Below are positions 33,980 to 42,519 of a stretch of DNA of 64,000 nt, piece by piece. Source of the stretch: Gluconacetobacter johannae (lineage in GTDB: Bacteria > Pseudomonadota > Alphaproteobacteria > Acetobacterales > Acetobacteraceae). The notes beneath the pieces are model-generated. The model was not told where the DNA came from. It saw nothing but the letters and a program-made list of their open reading frames with translations, and ran no database searches. The DNA is taken from the NCBI RefSeq assembly GCF_025994435.1, contig NZ_BAQK01000067.1, positions 62,001-126,000 on the forward strand, given 5' to 3'. A program made the translations under genes and the position numbers. Position 1 is the stretch's first letter. Each line of letters begins with the position of its first letter.

Positions 33980-36900
33980 GCACGTTCTCCTTCGGCGGTA
34001 CGGTGTTTTCGGGAATGCAGCAGGGCAAAGACGCACGGCACGAACAGCAGCGTCGCAACCGTCGCGACCGCCAGGCCACCCATCACGGCGCGGCCCAGCG
34101 GCGCGTTCTGCGAATTGCTCAGGGACATCGGCAGCATGCCGATTATCATCGCCGACGCCGTCATCAGCACCGGCCGGATACGTTCGTACCCCGCCTCGAT
34201 GGCGGCACGGACGGCGTCGCCATGCACCTCCATCCGTTCACGGGCGAAGGACACGACCAGGATCGAATTCGCGGTCGCCGTGCCCATGCACATGATCGCC
34301 CCGGTCAGCGCCGGCACCGACAGCGTGGTGTGCGTCACGAACAGCGCCCAGGCGATGCCCGCCAGCGCGCCCGGCAGGGCGGTGATGATGATGAACGGGT
34401 CCAGCCACGACTGAAAATTCACGACGATGATGAGGTAGACCAGCAGCACCGACATCGCCAGGCCCAGGCCGAGCTGCCAGTAGGCATTGTTCATCGTCAC
34501 CGCCTGGCCGCGCACCACCAGGGTGGCGCCCCGGGGCAGGTCATGGCGGGCCGCATCCACCACGCGGTTGACCTCGCGCGAGACGGTGCCCAGGTCCAGC
34601 CCTTCGTTCGCCGCATAGATGTTGAAGACCGGCATGATGTTGTAATGGGACACCTCGCCCGGCGTGCCGGTCTGCACGATGTCGCTGAGGCCGCCCAGGA
34701 TCTGCGGCGTGGTGCCGCGGGGGTTGCCGTCGCCGCGATCGATGGGGATGGTCTCCAGGTCGTTCATCGTCTGCAGGAATTGCAGCGGCGTCTGGATATC
34801 GACCAGATGCGACACCCCGGTCGCCGGGTCCAGCCAGTAGGTGGGCGAGACCTGGCCGCTGCCCGACAGGGTGGCCAGCGCGTTGTTCGCGATGTCGGCC
34901 TCGGTCAGGCCGGTGCCCAGCGCGTAGGTGCGTCGCGCATTCACCCGCAGGGTCGGCGTGTTCATCGGCTCCTGCACCGTGACGTCGGCGATGCCGGTCA
35001 CATGGCGCAGCCGCGCCGCCAGATGCTGGGCGAAGGCGAAATTATCCGCCAAGTTGCGGCCGGATATCTGCACGTCGATCGGCGAGGGCAGACCGAAATT
35101 CAGGATCTTCGCCGTCAGGTCGGCCGGCATGAAGGTGATTTCGGTTCCCGGAAAATGCTCGGCCAGCCCGCGCCGCAGGATGTCGCGATATTCGGCGACC
35201 GGCGCTTCGTCGTTCTTCAGCGTCACCGTCAGGTCGCAGTCCTGCGTGCCGACGGTGGGCGTGGGAATGAACGCCTGGTTCAGGCCGCTGAACGGCAGGC
35301 CGCAGTTCGATACGATGTCATCGACCTGGCCCGGCAGCAGGCGCGAGATATCCTGGCTGACCAGCATCGAGATCTTGCCGGCCTCGTTCAGCTTGGTGCC
35401 CAGACGCGCGCGCATGTGGATCGCCAGCGTGTTCGAATTGATCTCGGGGAAGAAATCCTGCCCGACGAAGAAGATCAGCCCCATCGAGGCGACCGCGCAG
35501 GCCAGAAACACCGGAATGAAACGCCCCCGCGTCGCCACCAGATGCGCCAGCAGGTCGCGATAGCCGATGCGGAACGCGGTGAAACCCCGTTCGAACCCCT
35601 GCTGGAAGCGACCGAAGAACCCGCGCGGCCGGTCGGCCGCGTGCGGGTCGGCATGGGCCGCCACCTGGGCCGCCAGCATGTATTTCGCCATGGTCGGCAC
35701 CAGGGTGCGCGACAGGATGAAGGACGCGATCATGGCGAAGATGATCGCCTCGGCCATCGGCATGAACAGCCAGCCGGCCACGCCGGTCAGCTGGAACAGC
35801 GGCATCCACACGATACAGATGCACAGCGTCGAGACGAAGGTGGGGATCACGATCTGGTTCGCCGCGTCGATGATCGCGGTCTCCAGGTCCTTTTCCATTT
35901 CCAGATGCGCGTCGATATTCTCGATCATGACGGTGGCGTCATCGACCAGGATGCCGACCGCCAGCGCCAGCCCCCCCAGGGTCATGACGTTGATGGTCTG
36001 CCCCGCCCAGCCCAGCCCGATCACCGAGCACAGCATCGCCAGCGGGATCGACGTCGCGATAATCACCGTCGAGCGCCAAGACCCCAGGAACAACAGCACC
36101 ACCAGGCTGGTCAGCAGGGCGGCCGTGCCCATTTCCTGCACCACGTCGCGCACGGCCTCCTTCACGAAGGTCGAGGCATCGTTCAGGACCCGGATCTGCA
36201 CCCCCGGCGGCAGCGTCTGGACGATCGACGGCAGCAGCGCCTTGACCCCGCTGACCACCGACAGCGTCGAGGCGTCACCGCTTTTCATGATGACGATCAG
36301 CACGGCCTGGTGCCCCCTGACCAGCACCATGTTGGTCTGCGGCGGCCCGCCCGCGTGCACCCAGGCGACGTCGCGCAGATACACGACCGAATTGCCGTCC
36401 TGCTTGACCGGGATGCCGTTGAACGCGTCGATTTCACGCGGGGTCGCGTTGGTCTGCACCATGAAGTCGAACGCGCCGATCTGCTGGTCGCCGGCAGGCA
36501 GGACGATGTTCTGCCGCCCCAGGGCGGCGCCGATGTCGGTGGCCGACAATCCGTGGGCCAGCAGCTTGGCCTGGTCGAGATCGACCATGATATTGCCCGG
36601 CTGCCCGCCGTACGGGTTGGGGATCGCGGCGCCCGCGACCGAGACCAGGGCCGGGCGGATCAGGTTGGACGACATGTCGTAGATCTGCGACGCCGTCATC
36701 GAATCCGACGAGACCTGGAGCGTGAGCACCGGCACCGAGGACGCGTTGTAGGTCAGCACCAGCGGCGGCGTCATGCCCGCCGGCATCTGCTTGATGACCG
36801 TCTGCGACACCGAGGTGATCTGCGTCTGCGCGACCGCGGTGTCCGTGCCGGGCTGGAAGAACACCTTGACGATGCCGCGCCCGTAATAGGACTGGCTTTC

Positions 36901-37146
36901 GATATGCTCGATATTGTTGACCGTGGCGGTCAGCGCGCGCTCGTAATAATAGATCACGCGGCCTGACATGTCCTCGGGCATCAGGCCGGTATAGCCCCAG
37001 ACGATCGCGACGACCGGAATCTTGATGCTGGGGAAGACGTCCGTCGGCGTCTGGACGATGGACCGGACGCCGAAGACCACGATCAGGATCGAAAGGACGA
37101 CGAAGGTGTAGGGCCGCTTGAGGGCGGTGACGACGATGGAATTCAT
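33976..37146 (-). CDS. RND-family efflux pump, inner-membrane subunit
   Basis: This 1056-residue pump has the HAE-1-like layout of twelve membrane helices and two large periplasmic loops. TM4 carries the proton-relay aspartates D402 and D403 in GGLALAVGILVDDATVMIEN. In TM10 the motif GTATANSILVVSFARER has Ala at residue 959, where AcrB has the proton-relay Lys940. It may therefore belong to a divergent RND clade; substrates are unknown. It is followed by overlapping adaptor and channel genes and preceded by a two-component pair, which probably controls it. Confidence 0.93.
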   Translation of the reverse strand: MNSIVVTALKRPYTFVVLSILIVVFGVRSIVQTPTDVFPSIKIPVVAIVWGYTGLMPEDMSGRVIYYYERALTATVNNIEHIESQSYYGRGIVKVFFQPGTDTAVAQTQITSVSQTVIKQMPAGMTPPLVLTYNASSVPVLTLQVSSDSMTASQIYDMSSNLIRPALVSVAGAAIPNPYGGQPGNIMVDLDQAKLLAHGLSATDIGAALGRQNIVLPAGDQQIGAFDFMVQTNATPREIDAFNGIPVKQDGNSVVYLRDVAWVHAGGPPQTNMVLVRGHQAVLIVIMKSGDASTLSVVSGVKALLPSIVQTLPPGVQIRVLNDASTFVKEAVRDVVQEMGTAALLTSLVVLLFLGSWRSTVIIATSIPLAMLCSVIGLGWAGQTINVMTLGGLALAVGILVDDATVMIENIDAHLEMEKDLETAIIDAANQIVIPTFVSTLCICIVWMPLFQLTGVAGWLFMPMAEAIIFAMIASFILSRTLVPTMAKYMLAAQVAAHADPHAADRPRGFFGRFQQGFERGFTAFRIGYRDLLAHLVATRGRFIPVFLACAVASMGLIFFVGQDFFPEINSNTLAIHMRARLGTKLNEAGKISMLVSQDISRLLPGQVDDIVSNCGLPFSGLNQAFIPTPTVGTQDCDLTVTLKNDEAPVAEYRDILRRGLAEHFPGTEITFMPADLTAKILNFGLPSPIDVQISGRNLADNFAFAQHLAARLRHVTGIADVTVQEPMNTPTLRVNARRTYALGTGLTEADIANNALATLSGSGQVSPTYWLDPATGVSHLVDIQTPLQFLQTMNDLETIPIDRGDGNPRGTTPQILGGLSDIVQTGTPGEVSHYNIMPVFNIYAANEGLDLGTVSREVNRVVDAARHDLPRGATLVVRGQAVTMNNAYWQLGLGLAMSVLLVYLIIVVNFQSWLDPFIIITALPGALAGIAWALFVTHTTLSVPALTGAIMCMGTATANSILVVSFARERMEVHGDAVRAAIEAGYERIRPVLMTASAMIIGMLPMSLSNSQNAPLGRAVMGGLAVATVATLLFVPCVFALLHSRKHRTAEGERA

Positions 37147-37367
37147 GCGCGGGACGAACCGTCACGCGCACAGGCGCCCCCCGAAGGGGCCGGCGCCCCG
37201 GTGCGTATCGGGACCGGACCCAGCTGTCCGCGTGTGTGCATCGTCGATCTCCCCCGCGTCTTCGGCAGTCTCGTTATCACGCCTCCGCGACAAGCCAATG
37301 AAATTTCCATTTAGAAACCGCCTTTGGCAATGCGGCCGGCCGCGCCGGATGGCCCCTGCCCGCCCGA
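37147..37367 (-). promoter_or_regulatory. Leader/upstream region of the RND pump operon
   Basis: This 221-base gap between the kinase and pump genes holds a hairpin of GGCGCC arms around CCCC-TTCG-GGGG (37173-37197), a stable UUCG-type tetraloop in the RNA. It also holds an unusually AT-rich stretch at about 37290-37320, centred on the palindrome GAAATTTC, in a GC-rich background. The latter is a plausible site for the adjacent OmpR-type regulator. No clear -35/-10 pair was found. Confidence 0.35.
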
Positions 37368-38765
37368 TCAGGTCGCGGCCGGCGCCGTCGGTGGAGTCGA
37401 AGGGAAGACGACGCCGAACAATGCACCAGGGCGGATATCCTGTTTCCTGGTCTCGGATATCGTCAAAGTCGCATTGTGCAGCCGCAGGATGGCCGAGACA
37501 AGACTGAGGCCCAGGCCGCTGCCCGGCACATGCCGGCTCTTGTCCGAACGATAGAACCGGTTGAGCACCGCCTGGCGTTCCTCCGGCAGGATGCCGATGC
37601 CGGTATCCGCGATCTCCAGCCGCGCGCCGTCGCCCTGCCGCACCGTCGCCAGCGTCACCTCGCCACCGGGATCGGTAAATTTGATGGCGTTGTCGATAAG
37701 GTTGGCCAGAACCTCGATCAGCAGGTCGCGGTCGCCATAGACCGGAACCGGCCCCGTGGAGGGCAGAAGGTCGAGGCGGATCTGCTTGGCCTCGGCAATC
37801 GGTTCGTAGAGATCGACGATATCCGCCGCGATCTCGTTCAGCTCAACGACTGCGAAACCGACCCGGCGGCGCGCGTTGTCGATCTCCCCTATCCGCAGCA
37901 GGGCTGTTATGATCGAGAAGCATTGGTCGAGATCGTCGATCGCTCGCCCGACGACCGCGCGCAGGTCGTCGGCCGACAGCCTGCCGCCCAGGGCGCGATC
38001 CAGCCGCGCGCGCACGCGCGCCAGCGGCGTACGCAGGTCATGCGCGATGTCGTTCCCGACATCGCGGATTTCGTCCATCAGATGTTCCAGCCGATCGAGC
38101 ATGCGGTTCACACTGCCGGCCAGGCGCTGCATCTCGTCCCGCCCGCGCCCCGAGGGCAGGCGTTCGTGCATGTCGCCCTCCATGATGCGGTCGATCGCCT
38201 CATGCATCACCGTGACCCGCGCCAGCGCCCGGTGGCTGAGCACGATGCCGGTCATCAGCGCGAACAGCACCGTCGGCACGATCGACACCAGCAGCGAATG
38301 CCGCATCATCAGCCGCAGTTCGTCCAGCATGTGCAGCCCGCGCGCAAGCACCAGAATCCGCTCGCCGCCCACCGGAATGGCCAGGATACGCAGGACATAG
38401 GGGGCGTCCTCGGTCGGCCAGACCGTCAGCTCGTGCACCCGCCCGTCGGCGTACAGCCCCTTCGGCCACACGCGCAGGTCGCCGGCGACATAGCGATGCG
38501 ACATGTCGAACAGCCCGGCCTCGTTGATGACGACGCGCAGGTCGTCGGTCGCGCGCTCGCGGATCTTGTGCTCCAGGTCCTGCGCGGTTTCACGCGACAG
38601 CAGGTCGGCCTCACGGTGCAGCAGGGCGTCCGACCGCCGGAACTCGAACGTCTTGGTCTGGCTGTAGCCCAGCGAGAACTGCAGCGCCGCCGTGCCGATC
38701 ATGGCCGCGACCACCGCCAGCGTCAGGCGGAAGGTCGCCGTCCGGAAGACTTCACTCAGAAGCAC
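37368..38765 (-). CDS. Sensor histidine kinase
   Basis: The 465-residue membrane kinase has two transmembrane segments (about 13-33 and 158-176) around a periplasmic sensor of roughly 125 residues. A HAMP region follows, then the H-box GNDIAHDLRTPLARVRARLD with His242. The catalytic domain shows the N-box EVLANLIDNAIKFT, G1 ADTGIGI, F-box LNRFYRSD and G2 GSGLGLSLV. It overlaps the response regulator by 14 bases and precedes the RND pump, so it probably senses an envelope or drug signal for that pump; the signal is unknown. Confidence 0.95.
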   Translation of the reverse strand: MLLSEVFRTATFRLTLAVVAAMIGTAALQFSLGYSQTKTFEFRRSDALLHREADLLSRETAQDLEHKIRERATDDLRVVINEAGLFDMSHRYVAGDLRVWPKGLYADGRVHELTVWPTEDAPYVLRILAIPVGGERILVLARGLHMLDELRLMMRHSLLVSIVPTVLFALMTGIVLSHRALARVTVMHEAIDRIMEGDMHERLPSGRGRDEMQRLAGSVNRMLDRLEHLMDEIRDVGNDIAHDLRTPLARVRARLDRALGGRLSADDLRAVVGRAIDDLDQCFSIITALLRIGEIDNARRRVGFAVVELNEIAADIVDLYEPIAEAKQIRLDLLPSTGPVPVYGDRDLLIEVLANLIDNAIKFTDPGGEVTLATVRQGDGARLEIADTGIGILPEERQAVLNRFYRSDKSRHVPGSGLGLSLVSAILRLHNATLTISETRKQDIRPGALFGVVFPSTPPTAPAAT

Positions 38766-39510
38766 GCAGCATGAACCCCGTGCCGCGGATGCTCTGGATC
38801 AGCGGCGGCCCGCCGGGCTCGTCGATCTTGCGGCGCAGCTTGCCGATATGCACGTCCACCAGGTTAGTCTGCGGGATGAAGCGGTAATTCCACACATCCT
38901 CCAGCAGCATGTTGCGCGTCAGCACCTGGTTCGGCCGCCGCATGAGATATTCCAGCAGCCGGAATTCGCGCGGCAGCAGCTCGATCTCCACCCCGTCGCG
39001 GATCACCGTGCGCTCGATCAGGTCCATGGTCAGCGGGCCCACGCGCAGCATCGTCTCGCGCGTGTTGTTGGGCCGGCGCATCAGCGCCTCCAGCCGCGCG
39101 GCCAGTTCCTCCATCGCGAAGGGCTTGGTCAGGTAGTCGTCGCCGCCGGCCTTCAGCCCGCTGACCCGGTCATCGACCGCCGACAGGGCGGACAGCACCA
39201 GCACAGGGGTGGCGACCTGCCGTTCGCGCAGGGTTTCGATCAGGGTCAGCCCGTCCATCTCGGGCAGCATGCGATCGACGATCATCACGTCGAATCCCCC
39301 CGCGACGCCGATCGACAGGCCGTCCGGCCCGGTCGCCGCGTGCTGGACCCGAAAGCCACGGCTTTCCAGTTCCTCGGCGACTTCCTGGGCGATCTTGCCG
39401 TCATCCTCCACAAGCAGGACACGGGGTCCGGCCGCCTTGCCGGCGCCCGATTCCGTCTCGACGTCGTCCTGATCTGACCTGGAAGAAGCGTTCATGGTCC
39501 GCACAGACAT
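38752..39510 (-). CDS. OmpR/PhoB-type response regulator
   Basis: The 252-residue product has a receiver domain (acidic E35-D37, phospho-acceptor D79 in VMIVDRMLPEMDG, K in LTKPF) and a C-terminal winged helix (LLPREFRLLEYLMRRPNQVL then IRGTGFMLRASE). About 28 polar residues precede the receiver domain. ATG at 39510 has a GGGGGTAAGG site; ATG at 39495 is an alternative. It lies 36 bases after the rmuC stop and overlaps the kinase gene. Confidence 0.95.
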   Translation of the reverse strand: MSVRTMNASSRSDQDDVETESGAGKAAGPRVLLVEDDGKIAQEVAEELESRGFRVQHAATGPDGLSIGVAGGFDVMIVDRMLPEMDGLTLIETLRERQVATPVLVLSALSAVDDRVSGLKAGGDDYLTKPFAMEELAARLEALMRRPNNTRETMLRVGPLTMDLIERTVIRDGVEIELLPREFRLLEYLMRRPNQVLTRNMLLEDVWNYRFIPQTNLVDVHIGKLRRKIDEPGGPPLIQSIRGTGFMLRASE

Positions 39511-39546
39511 GGCCTTACCCCCTGTCCTCCGCCATTAAATTCCGTT

Positions 39547-40857
39547 TCACCGCCCCGGCGCGCCGTCCTCCGCCCCGCCCAGGGGCAGGTCGGCCGTCGC
39601 GTCCGACGATCCGGCGTCCTCCGGCACCGCCCCGATGCCGTCCAGGCCACGCAGTTGCCGGGCCACCGCCCGAGTCCTGTACCGGGCCTCGTCGATCGAC
39701 GAAGACATGGTCGATGCGTTGCGCGCCAGCTTTTCCAGCACGCCGTCCATCTTGATCATCTCCTGCCGGGTCGCGCCCAGCAGGCGGGCGATGCCGTCGG
39801 TGCGCTCCTCCAGCGCCAGGGTAACATACCCCAGATGGATCGTCCGCAGCAGGGCCGGCAGCAGCCCCGGCCCCATGACGATCACCCGGCAGGTCCGCCC
39901 GATTTCGTCCAGCAGCCCGGGGCTGCGCGCCACCTCGGCATACAGCCCGTCGGTGGGCAGATACAGCACGGCGAATTCCACCGTCACCGGCGGGACGATG
40001 TATTTCGACGCGATCTTCCGCGCCTCGATCCGCAGGGTGGTGTCCAGCGCACGCCGCGCGGCGCGCTCGGCCTGGGGGTCCACCCGCTCCACCGCGTCCA
40101 GCAGGCGTTCGTACGCCTCGGTCGGGAATTTCGAATCGATGGCCAGAAGCGGCGGCGTCGTCGCCTTGACCGGCATCCGCACCGCGAATTCCACCACTTC
40201 CGCGCTGCCCTCGCGCAGGCGGCAGTTGGCCAGGTAAGCCCCCGCCGGCAGCACGTCCTCCAGGATGGCGCGCAACTGCGCCTCGCCCCAGCCGCCGCGC
40301 GTCTTGACGTTGGAAAACAGGCGCTTGAGGTCGCCGATCTGCGCCGTCATCGCCGTGACCTCGCCCATCGCCTTCTGCATCGCGCCGAACTGTTCCAGCA
40401 CCCGCTGGAACGAGGTCTGCATCTGGCGCTCCACGGCCTCGTGCAGGCGTTCGTCGACGGCGGCGCGGATCGCCTCGGTCTGGCGGGCGCTGGCCTCGGC
40501 CATGTCGCGCAGGGCTTCGGCCTGGCCGACCCGGGCCTCGGCCAGTTCGCGGCCGACCGATTGCGCGATGGCGCCCAGCCGGTCCGCCGTCTCCATCCGT
40601 CCCTGCTCCAGCCGCGCGGCCAGCACGCGCTCGATGTCCGTCAGGCGCGCGCGCAGGGCCTCGCCGTCGGCCATGCGGGCGGCGCCCTCGCGCTCCAGCA
40701 TGACGTACATCCGCGCCAGCAGGTCGGCCTCGCCGTCCTCACGGCCGCCACCCGCGCGACGACGCAACAGCAGGGCCGCCGACAGCACCCCGGCGGCGAC
40801 CAGGACCAGCAGCCCCAGTTGCAGCCCGGCCGCCCCGGATCCGAACGCCTCCGGCAT
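39547..40857 (-). CDS. rmuC: DNA recombination protein RmuC family
   Basis: The 436-residue product has an N-terminal membrane segment (about 12-32), a long coiled coil (about 40-190) and the RmuC nuclease-like domain with FSNVKTRGGWGEAQLRAILE, LLAIDSKFPTEAYERLLDAV and FAVLYLPTDGLYAEV. RmuC limits DNA inversions at repeats in E. coli. ATG at 40857 has a GGGAGAAAGGGGAAGG site. The frame runs further upstream to 42429, but that part is antisense to dctA and is not coding. It may be co-transcribed with the two-component genes. Confidence 0.95.
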   Translation of the reverse strand: MPEAFGSGAAGLQLGLLVLVAAGVLSAALLLRRRAGGGREDGEADLLARMYVMLEREGAARMADGEALRARLTDIERVLAARLEQGRMETADRLGAIAQSVGRELAEARVGQAEALRDMAEASARQTEAIRAAVDERLHEAVERQMQTSFQRVLEQFGAMQKAMGEVTAMTAQIGDLKRLFSNVKTRGGWGEAQLRAILEDVLPAGAYLANCRLREGSAEVVEFAVRMPVKATTPPLLAIDSKFPTEAYERLLDAVERVDPQAERAARRALDTTLRIEARKIASKYIVPPVTVEFAVLYLPTDGLYAEVARSPGLLDEIGRTCRVIVMGPGLLPALLRTIHLGYVTLALEERTDGIARLLGATRQEMIKMDGVLEKLARNASTMSSSIDEARYRTRAVARQLRGLDGIGAVPEDAGSSDATADLPLGGAEDGAPGR

Positions 40858-40940
40858 CGCCTTCCCCTTTCTCCCGCAGGTGTGATCCGCCGCCCGTCCA
40901 TGGCGCGGATACCGGGCGGGTAAACTCCGCCCCCGGCACT

Positions 40941-40968
40941 TTGGCAACCCGCCGCGTGATGCTATCAA
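40941..40968 (+). promoter_or_regulatory. Candidate promoter for dctA
   Basis: TTGGCA (40941-40946), a 16-base spacer and TATCAA (40963-40968) lie about 100 bases before the dctA ATG in the divergent rmuC/dctA region. DctA genes in rhizobia are sigma54-dependent, but I saw no GG-N10-GC element with the right surroundings. Confidence 0.35.
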
Positions 40969-41076
40969 GGTCGGATACGCGCCGTGTAACGGCCGAACGG
41001 CATGAGCGGGCCACCGCCCCGCCCCCATGCCGACGGGGGCGGGACGACAGGACCGCCCCAGGGGAAGACCATCGCC

Positions 41077-42411
41077 ATGCACCTGTCCAGCACGCCGGAC
41101 GACGCCCCGAAGCCCCTTTATCGCAGCCTGTATGTCCAGGTGATCGTCGGCGTGGTGGCCGGAATCCTGCTGGGCCATTTCTGGCCCGCGACGGGCGCGC
41201 AGATGAAGCCCCTGGGCGACGGGTTCATCCGGCTGGTCAAGATGGTGATCTCGCCGGTCATCTTCCTGACCGTGGTGACGGGCGTCGCCGGCCTGTCGGA
41301 CCTGGGCCGCGCCGGGCGGCTGGCCGGCAAGGCGATGCTGTATTTCCTGGCGTTCTCGACCCTGGCGCTGGTGGTCGGCATGGTCGTGGCCAATATCGTC
41401 CGTCCGGGGGCCGGCCTGCATGTCGATCCGGCCGCGCTGGACAGCCGCGCGGTGGCGGAGTACGCGGCGAAGGCGCACGACCATTCCTTCAGCCTGTTCG
41501 TGCTGCACATCATCCCCGACACCACCGTCAGCGCCTTCACCTCGGGCGAGATCCTCCAGGTGCTGCTGATCGCCATCCTGTTCAGCATCAGCCTGTCGCG
41601 CATGGGCGCGCGGGGCCAGGCGGTGCTGGACCTGTTCCGCCAGTTGACCGAACTGGTCTTCGGCGTCGTCCGGCTGGTGATGCTGGCCGCCCCCATCGGG
41701 GCCTTCGGCGCCATGGCGTTCACCATCGGGCGGTTCGGCATCGGCTCGGTCATCGACCTGGCCCTGCTGGTGGGCACGTTCTACGCCACGTCGGCGCTGT
41801 TCGTGCTGGTGATCCTGGGCGGCGTCGCGCGCTACAACGGGTTCCGGATCCTGCCGCTGCTGGCCTATCTGCGTGAGGAACTGCTGATCGTGCTGGGCAC
41901 CAGTTCGTCGGAATCCGCGCTGCCGACCCTGATGTCGAAGCTGGAGGCCGCCGGATGCGCCCCTTCCGTCGTGGGTCTGGTGGTGCCGATGGGATATTCC
42001 TTCAACCTCGACGGCACCAACATCTACATGTCGCTCGCCGCCCTGTTCATCGCGCAGGCCACGGGGGTGCATCTGGGACTGGGGCAGCAGGTCGCCCTGC
42101 TGCTGGTGGCGATGATAAGTTCCAAGGGCGCGGCGGGGGTGACCGGCGCGGGCTTCATCACCCTGGCGGCGACGCTGGCCGTGGTGCCCGACGTGCCGGT
42201 CGGCGGCATGGCGCTGATCCTGGGCGTGGACCGTTTCATGTCCGAATGCCGGTCGCTGACGAACATCGTGGGCAACGCCGTCGCCGCCATCGTGCTGGCC
42301 CGCTGGGAAAACGAACTGGACGGCCCGATGCTCGCGCACGCGCTGTCGGGCCGTCGCACGCCCCCGCCGAACGCCGGCATAACGCGGTCGACACAAGCGG
42401 CATCCGTCTGA
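41077..42411 (+). CDS. dctA: C4-dicarboxylate transporter DctA (sodium/proton symporter)
   Basis: The 444-residue carrier imports succinate, fumarate and malate. The DAACS family motifs are complete: LIVLGTSSSESALPTLMSKL (serine-rich hairpin), SFNLDGTNIYMSLAALFIAQ (TM7) and SSKGAAGVTGAGFITLAATL (hairpin 2). Eight membrane helices are expected. ATG at 41077 (MHLSSTPDDAPKPLYRSLYV) fits DctA N-termini; an earlier in-frame ATG at 41002 would add a proline/glycine-rich leader with no family match. Confidence 0.95.
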   Translation: MHLSSTPDDAPKPLYRSLYVQVIVGVVAGILLGHFWPATGAQMKPLGDGFIRLVKMVISPVIFLTVVTGVAGLSDLGRAGRLAGKAMLYFLAFSTLALVVGMVVANIVRPGAGLHVDPAALDSRAVAEYAAKAHDHSFSLFVLHIIPDTTVSAFTSGEILQVLLIAILFSISLSRMGARGQAVLDLFRQLTELVFGVVRLVMLAAPIGAFGAMAFTIGRFGIGSVIDLALLVGTFYATSALFVLVILGGVARYNGFRILPLLAYLREELLIVLGTSSSESALPTLMSKLEAAGCAPSVVGLVVPMGYSFNLDGTNIYMSLAALFIAQATGVHLGLGQQVALLLVAMISSKGAAGVTGAGFITLAATLAVVPDVPVGGMALILGVDRFMSECRSLTNIVGNAVAAIVLARWENELDGPMLAHALSGRRTPPPNAGITRSTQAASV

Positions 42412-42519
42412 TACCCGGAACGAAATCACCCGTCCCGCGCGCCGTGGCGCCTTCGGACCAACGCCGCTTCACAGACACAGGGGCGCCCCGTCGGCGCACC
42501 CCCCAGACGGACCGCATCC

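Noticed and set aside
33814..36966. A 1050-codon open frame on the plus strand
   Set aside because: Antisense shadow of the RND pump and adaptor genes; His/Arg/Gln-rich and without motifs.
41002..41076. Upstream in-frame ATG of dctA
   Set aside because: It would add 25 Pro/Gly-rich residues not found in DctA proteins and overlap the promoter leader.
40858..42429. N-terminal extension of the rmuC frame by over 500 codons
   Set aside because: The extension is antisense to dctA. The RmuC N-terminal membrane segment and a strong ribosome binding site place the start at 40857.
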